DNA of 9,150 nucleotides from Chitinophagaceae bacterium (lineage in GTDB: Bacteria > Bacteroidota > Bacteroidia > Chitinophagales > Chitinophagaceae): positions 1 through 9,150 of the forward strand of contig JANYEU010000208.1 in NCBI GenBank assembly GCA_025362915.1, read 5' to 3'. A model generated the notes under the pieces. It was not told the origin of the DNA, did not search any database, and saw only the letters and a program-made list of their open reading frames with translations. Made by a program: the position numbers and the translations under genes. Shown here one piece after another: positions 6,653 through 9,150 of this stretch (within the stretch, counting starts at the first letter, position 1; each line of letters begins with the position of its first letter).

Positions 6653-7900
6653 ATGAGAAGTGGATTTACATGGTGGATTATTGCCGCTATAATGTTGTTA
6701 TTGGATTTTTACGTTTATCAGGCAGTGAAAACAATTAGTCAGGGTGCATCGCCTCTAACCAAAACAATCATTCAATTTGTTTATTGGGGCATTACCATTG
6801 CGGCTTTGGCAAGCATCTTATCGCTGCCATATATCAAGGCATTGCAGACAAACAAGATATTCCGCAACTATATATTTGCCATTTTTGTAGGATTGTTCTT
6901 TGCAAAACTGGTGGGCTCTCTTTTCTTTTTGGGCGATGATTTGCGAAGGATGATTACTTGGGTAATACAGAAAGTAACGCCACAAAAAGAAGTGATTGCC
7001 GCAGATTCTAATGGGGGCATTTCACGCTCTGCCTTCCTTAGTTGGATGGGTGTTGGTGTGGGGAGTTCTCTGTTCGGGACATTATTGTACGGATTCAGTA
7101 ATAAATACAATTATAAGATAAAAAGAATTCCTATTGCGTTTTCCAATTTACCAAAGGCTTTCAAAGGACTTAAAATTGTTCACATAAGCGATATACACAG
7201 TGGTAGCTTTAATGATAAGGCTGCGGTGAATCACGGTATAGATTTAATATTGAAAGAGAAGGCAGATATTATTCTTTTTACTGGAGATCTGGTAAACGAC
7301 CGTCACGATGAGATGCTGGAGTATAAGGATATTTTCAGCAGGCTCAATGCACCGATGGGCGTTTTTAGTACATTGGGTAATCATGATTATGGCGATTATG
7401 CAAGCTGGCCAAGTGAAGCTGCCAAGAAACAGAACTTGGAAAGCCTAAAGCAATTACAGAAAGGTATGGGCTGGCGTTTGCTGATGAATGAACATGTTGT
7501 TTTTGATAGGGCAGGGGATAAGATAGCCCTATTAGGTGTAGAAAACTTTGGTGCTAAAGGACGCTTTCCTAAATATGGAAGGATGCAGGATGCTTATCCC
7601 GGAACGGAAAATATACCCTTTAAAATACTGATGAGCCACGACCCAAGCCATTGGGATTATCAGGTTACAAAAGAATATAAGGATATTGACCTGATGCTTA
7701 GTGGACATACACACGGTATGCAGTTTGGATTGGAGAATCCTTATTTTAAATGGAGTCCTGTGCAATGGATGTATAAACAATGGGCAGGACTCTATGAGGA
7801 AGGCAAGCAGAAACTATACGTAAACCGTGGCTTTGGCTTTATTGGTTATCCTGGGCGTGTAGGGATAATGCCCGAGATTACGGTGATAACACTGGTTTAG
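6653..7900 (+). CDS. membrane-anchored calcineurin-like metallophosphoesterase
   Basis: This 415-residue protein has an N-terminal membrane part followed by a phosphoesterase domain. Hydrophobic spans lie at about residues 6-26, 37-59, 72-93 and 127-147. The C-terminal domain (about 172-415) has the full dimetal motif series: DIH (180-182), GD (211-212), GNHD (242-245), a His at 329 in MSHDP, and GHTH (351-354). These residues hydrolyse phosphodiesters or phosphomonoesters in this family. The layout resembles YaeI-type proteins, some of which act on lipid A precursors such as UDP-diacylglucosamine; the substrate here is not known. SRSAFL (124-129) before the last span recalls a Tat-like motif but lacks the second Arg, so a plain membrane anchor is more likely. 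ATG 6653 opens the first span. No operon partner is seen. Confidence 0.9.
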   Translation: MRSGFTWWIIAAIMLLLDFYVYQAVKTISQGASPLTKTIIQFVYWGITIAALASILSLPYIKALQTNKIFRNYIFAIFVGLFFAKLVGSLFFLGDDLRRMITWVIQKVTPQKEVIAADSNGGISRSAFLSWMGVGVGSSLFGTLLYGFSNKYNYKIKRIPIAFSNLPKAFKGLKIVHISDIHSGSFNDKAAVNHGIDLILKEKADIILFTGDLVNDRHDEMLEYKDIFSRLNAPMGVFSTLGNHDYGDYASWPSEAAKKQNLESLKQLQKGMGWRLLMNEHVVFDRAGDKIALLGVENFGAKGRFPKYGRMQDAYPGTENIPFKILMSHDPSHWDYQVTKEYKDIDLMLSGHTHGMQFGLENPYFKWSPVQWMYKQWAGLYEEGKQKLYVNRGFGFIGYPGRVGIMPEITVITLV

Positions 7901-8090
7901 AATAGCCGCCAGTATGCCTGAATAATGGCAAAAATGATTTTTATAAGAGGCTTTATATTGAGCCAAGAAAGTATTTTCCTAGTGTATTTGTTGCTTGGGC
8001 ATCATATTATATATTCTACGAAATGTAATGGTAGCAAAGGTTTTGATATTTATATCTGGTTTTGCTATCATAAAAACAACATTAAGTTGG
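7901..8090. other. gene-free stretch after the phosphoesterase gene
   Basis: No convincing gene or terminator is seen. A 69-codon open frame from ATG 7925 covers this stretch but has no recognisable features and overlaps a promoter-like site, so it is not called as a gene. Confidence 0.45.
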
Positions 8091-8122
8091 TTTCTACTGG
8101 TACTATTGCAACATTACTTTTG
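8091..8122 (+). promoter_or_regulatory. candidate Bacteroidota promoter for a small RNA
   Basis: TACTTTTG at 8115-8122 is an exact TAnnTTTG box, identical to the one before ccmC. The -33 element is weaker: TTTC at 8091-8094, 20 bp upstream, differs from TTTG by one base. No protein gene follows, but a good terminator lies about 150 bp downstream. Confidence 0.45.
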
Positions 8123-8178
8123 TGTAACAATTAAGGAAAATAAAAACCAAGGTTAGTAAGACAGGAATCGTTAAAAAA

Positions 8179-8200
8179 GCAAGTTTATCGTGAGAGGTCA
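8179..8200 (+). repeat. direct repeat copy 1 within candidate small RNA (partner 8256-8276)
   Basis: GCAAG followed by three bases and ATCGTGAGAGGTCA; recurs 76-77 bp downstream with one substitution in the 14-bp core and a one-base difference in the spacer. Confidence 0.65.
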
Positions 8201-8255
8201 AAGAAAGTTAGGCTACTTTAAAAGGCTCAAAATTATTTAGAAGAATTTTCATATG

Positions 8256-8276
8256 GCAAGCAATCGTTAGAGGTCA
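8256..8276 (+). repeat. direct repeat copy 2 (partner 8179-8200), entering the terminator stem
   Basis: GCAAG followed by two bases and ATCGTTAGAGGTCA. Its final GGTCA is the left base of the terminator hairpin, so the upstream copy could in principle compete for pairing with TGACC at 8293-8297. Confidence 0.65.
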
Positions 8277-8305
8277 ATCTGTTTCTACAGAGTGACCCTT
8301 TTTTT
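8272..8305 (+). terminator. rho-independent terminator
   Basis: GGTCA (8272-8276) pairs with TGACC (8293-8297), then after a 2x2 internal loop CTGT (8279-8282) pairs with ACAG (8287-8290) around loop TTCT. A run of seven T (8299-8305) follows at once. It has the right layout for plus-strand termination, although no protein gene ends nearby. Confidence 0.75.
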
Positions 8306-8325
8306 GTACCATAATTCTAACAATC

Positions 8326-8477
8326 TGGATTAAATATTCTGGTATTAATCCAAATAATGCCAGTTGCTTTAGGAAGTCATAATCACTGGTAAGGTTTTAA
8401 TGAAGCCCCCAGGGACTGGCGCAAGCAGGGGGGAAATAGAATAGGGTGTTATTTAATCGATACCCAAATCATGACTT
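8326..8477. repeat. cluster of hairpins with a GC-rich core
   Basis: Several inverted repeats are packed together. TGGATTAA (8326-8333) pairs with 8345-8352. AAGTCAT (8374-8380) pairs with ATGACTT (8471-8477) and encloses the rest. CCCCC (8406-8410) pairs with GGGGG (8429-8433), capped by a stem with a GCAA tetraloop at 8421-8424. GGGT (8444-8447) pairs with ACCC (8462-8465). The C/G runs stand out in very AT-rich DNA. This could be a structured RNA, a mobile-element end or a recombination site; nothing decides between them. Confidence 0.45.
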
Positions 8478-8486
8478 ATTCTCTTT

Positions 8487-8822
8487 TCAGGGGGTTACTT
8501 CAACTAGGTCTAGCCCAGCCATGTCTGCTACTATATGGTTTATTACTGACTCAACTTCCTTTCTATTTGAACTACTATTATTTATTAATTTCGAATAATT
8601 CATCACTAACACTTTCTCTGTAAACTCCCTTATCAATTCTGGCTTGATAACTATTCTTTTGGAATTGAGTGTTTCAGAAATTAAAATTGTCAGTGCAATC
8701 TAACTCGTAAATATATACAATTTATTGCTCAGCTATTTGACGATAGTTAATTGATTTGCTAACTTTTTAGAAGTTGGTAAATCTATAGGTGAGATTACGT
8801 TGATGATAAGATTAGGCAGGTT
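8487..8822 (-). pseudogene. decayed 3' part of an unrecognised gene
   Basis: One minus-strand frame reads as protein-like sequence from 8822 to a TGA at 8489-8487, interrupted by TAG at 8735-8733 and TAG at 8702-8700. The last uninterrupted part is 70 codons, with segments such as RIVIKPELIREFTEKVL and VINHIVADMAGLDLVEV, helical and charged like a real domain, but it has no ATG, GTG or TTG near its beginning. The upstream part contains INVISPIDLPTSKKLANQL. Together they look like a C-terminal remnant broken by nonsense changes. I do not recognise the family. It could also be chance open sequence, since the DNA is AT-rich. Confidence 0.35.
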
Positions 8823-8840
8823 TCAAAAAGTTGCCTAATC
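8810..8840. repeat. 9-bp inverted repeat hairpin
   Basis: GATTAGGCA (8810-8818) is the exact reverse complement of TGCCTAATC (8832-8840), with a 13-base loop. No T run follows on either strand, so it is not a normal intrinsic terminator. It lies at the upstream limit of the decayed frame and may mark a boundary between inserted and older DNA. Confidence 0.5.
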
Positions 8841-9030
8841 GACACGCTTCTTCATTTTCTATGTTACCAGCAATCTATCTCCCAATCCCTCAACTCCTTT
8901 TCCCTCCCCAAATTATTCCATTATCAACCCAATAAAACTCTTTATAAACCACAATTATCTAAATACTTTATAAATAAATGTATAGACTAATATACTTAAG
9001 CTGCTAAAGCCTTTAAATACTTATAGTTTA
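8841..9030. other. pyrimidine-rich gene-free spacer beside the transposase
   Basis: No gene is seen. The stretch is rich in C, T and A with many CCC runs at 8880-8915 and contains no GG dinucleotide at all (none from 8821 to 9059). IS1595-type elements normally begin with GG at their terminal repeats, so no intact element end is visible here. Confidence 0.4.
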
Positions 9031-9150
9031 TTACTTTTTTACTATTGCTTTTTCAATAAGGTTAAGTACAATAGGGTTTTTCATAGTTCTCCTGTTAGTT
9101 CTAAAACAGTGCTGGTCCAAGTATCCCTGTAAGTGTTTGTCGCTGCATTT
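9031..9150 (-). CDS. IS1595-family (ISXO2-like) transposase, C-terminal fragment
   Basis: The minus strand is open from the window edge (9150) to TAA at 9033-9031, giving the last 39 residues. The segment SDKHLQGYLDQHCFRTNRR closely follows the C-terminal pattern of ISXO2-like DDE transposases, where a KHLQRYLDEFxFRxNRR motif ends the catalytic domain and is followed by a short tail. The catalytic DDE residues would lie beyond the window. These enzymes move IS1595-type insertion sequences by cut-and-paste or copy-type transposition. Whether the gene is intact cannot be seen, and no terminal inverted repeat was found on this side. Confidence 0.72.
   Translation of the reverse strand, partial: KCSDKHLQGYLDQHCFRTNRRTMKNPIVLNLIEKAIVKK

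Larger units (their letters stand above)
8128..8305 (+). ncRNA. candidate small RNA, about 175 nt, of unknown class
   Basis: The stretch begins just after a consensus -7 box (8115-8122) and ends at an intrinsic terminator (8272-8305), with no open frame of note between, so it would give a non-coding transcript of about 175 nt. It holds a 14-bp motif twice, ATCGTGAGAGGTCA at 8187-8200 and ATCGTTAGAGGTCA at 8263-8276; the second copy supplies the 5' arm of the terminator stem. I see no signature of SRP RNA, RNase P RNA or tmRNA. A 6S RNA has a similar length but needs a structure I could not establish. Transcript boundaries are inferred. Confidence 0.4.

Noticed and set aside
7925..8134. 69-codon plus-strand open frame from ATG 7925
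   Set aside because: The residues show no domain-like pattern, there is no known neighbour relation, and an exact promoter box (8115-8122) lies inside it. Chance open frame in AT-rich DNA is more likely.

Overview
The window looks like chromosomal DNA of a Bacteroidota bacterium, most plausibly in or near the Chitinophagaceae. The DNA is AT-rich and start codons lack clear Shine-Dalgarno sequences. Two exact matches to the Bacteroidota -7 promoter box TAnnTTTG are present. A ccmC gene is followed directly by a small CcmD-type gene, and the enzymes have a Bacteroidota flavour. The genus assignment is inference.

Left end (1-1446): accessory, decayed-looking DNA. A partial unknown reading frame (1-216) is followed by a 93-residue unknown frame. 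Next comes a frame-broken stretch ending in an HExxH-containing segment, read here as a degraded gene. The 630 bp after it hold no gene, but contain a 30-bp direct repeat and a perfect 13-bp-arm palindrome just upstream of the amylase.

Centre (1447-7900): five confidently recognised genes plus one small membrane gene. A secreted GH13 alpha-amylase-type enzyme (+) converges on a glutamate dehydrogenase (-), and a perfect 24-bp-arm bidirectional terminator separates them. Upstream of the dehydrogenase, in the same direction, lie ccmD and ccmC (haem handling for cytochrome c maturation), with a canonical promoter before ccmC. Between ccmD and the dehydrogenase is a degenerate 7-bp repeat array. 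An UPF0173-type metallo-beta-lactamase-fold hydrolase (-) and a membrane-anchored metallophosphoesterase (+) diverge from a spacer that holds a large imperfect inverted repeat built from short A-rich units. These genes are housekeeping or general metabolism and do not form one pathway.

Right end (7901-9150): no intact gene. It holds a promoter-to-terminator stretch that could encode a small RNA of about 175 nt, a structured GC-rich hairpin region, the decayed 3' part of an unknown gene on the minus strand, and, at the edge, the C-terminal 39 residues of an IS1595/ISXO2-type transposase on the minus strand. I found no clear multi-gene novel system. The best candidates for something undescribed are the putative small RNA, the adjacent structured region and the two degenerate short-unit repeat elements.
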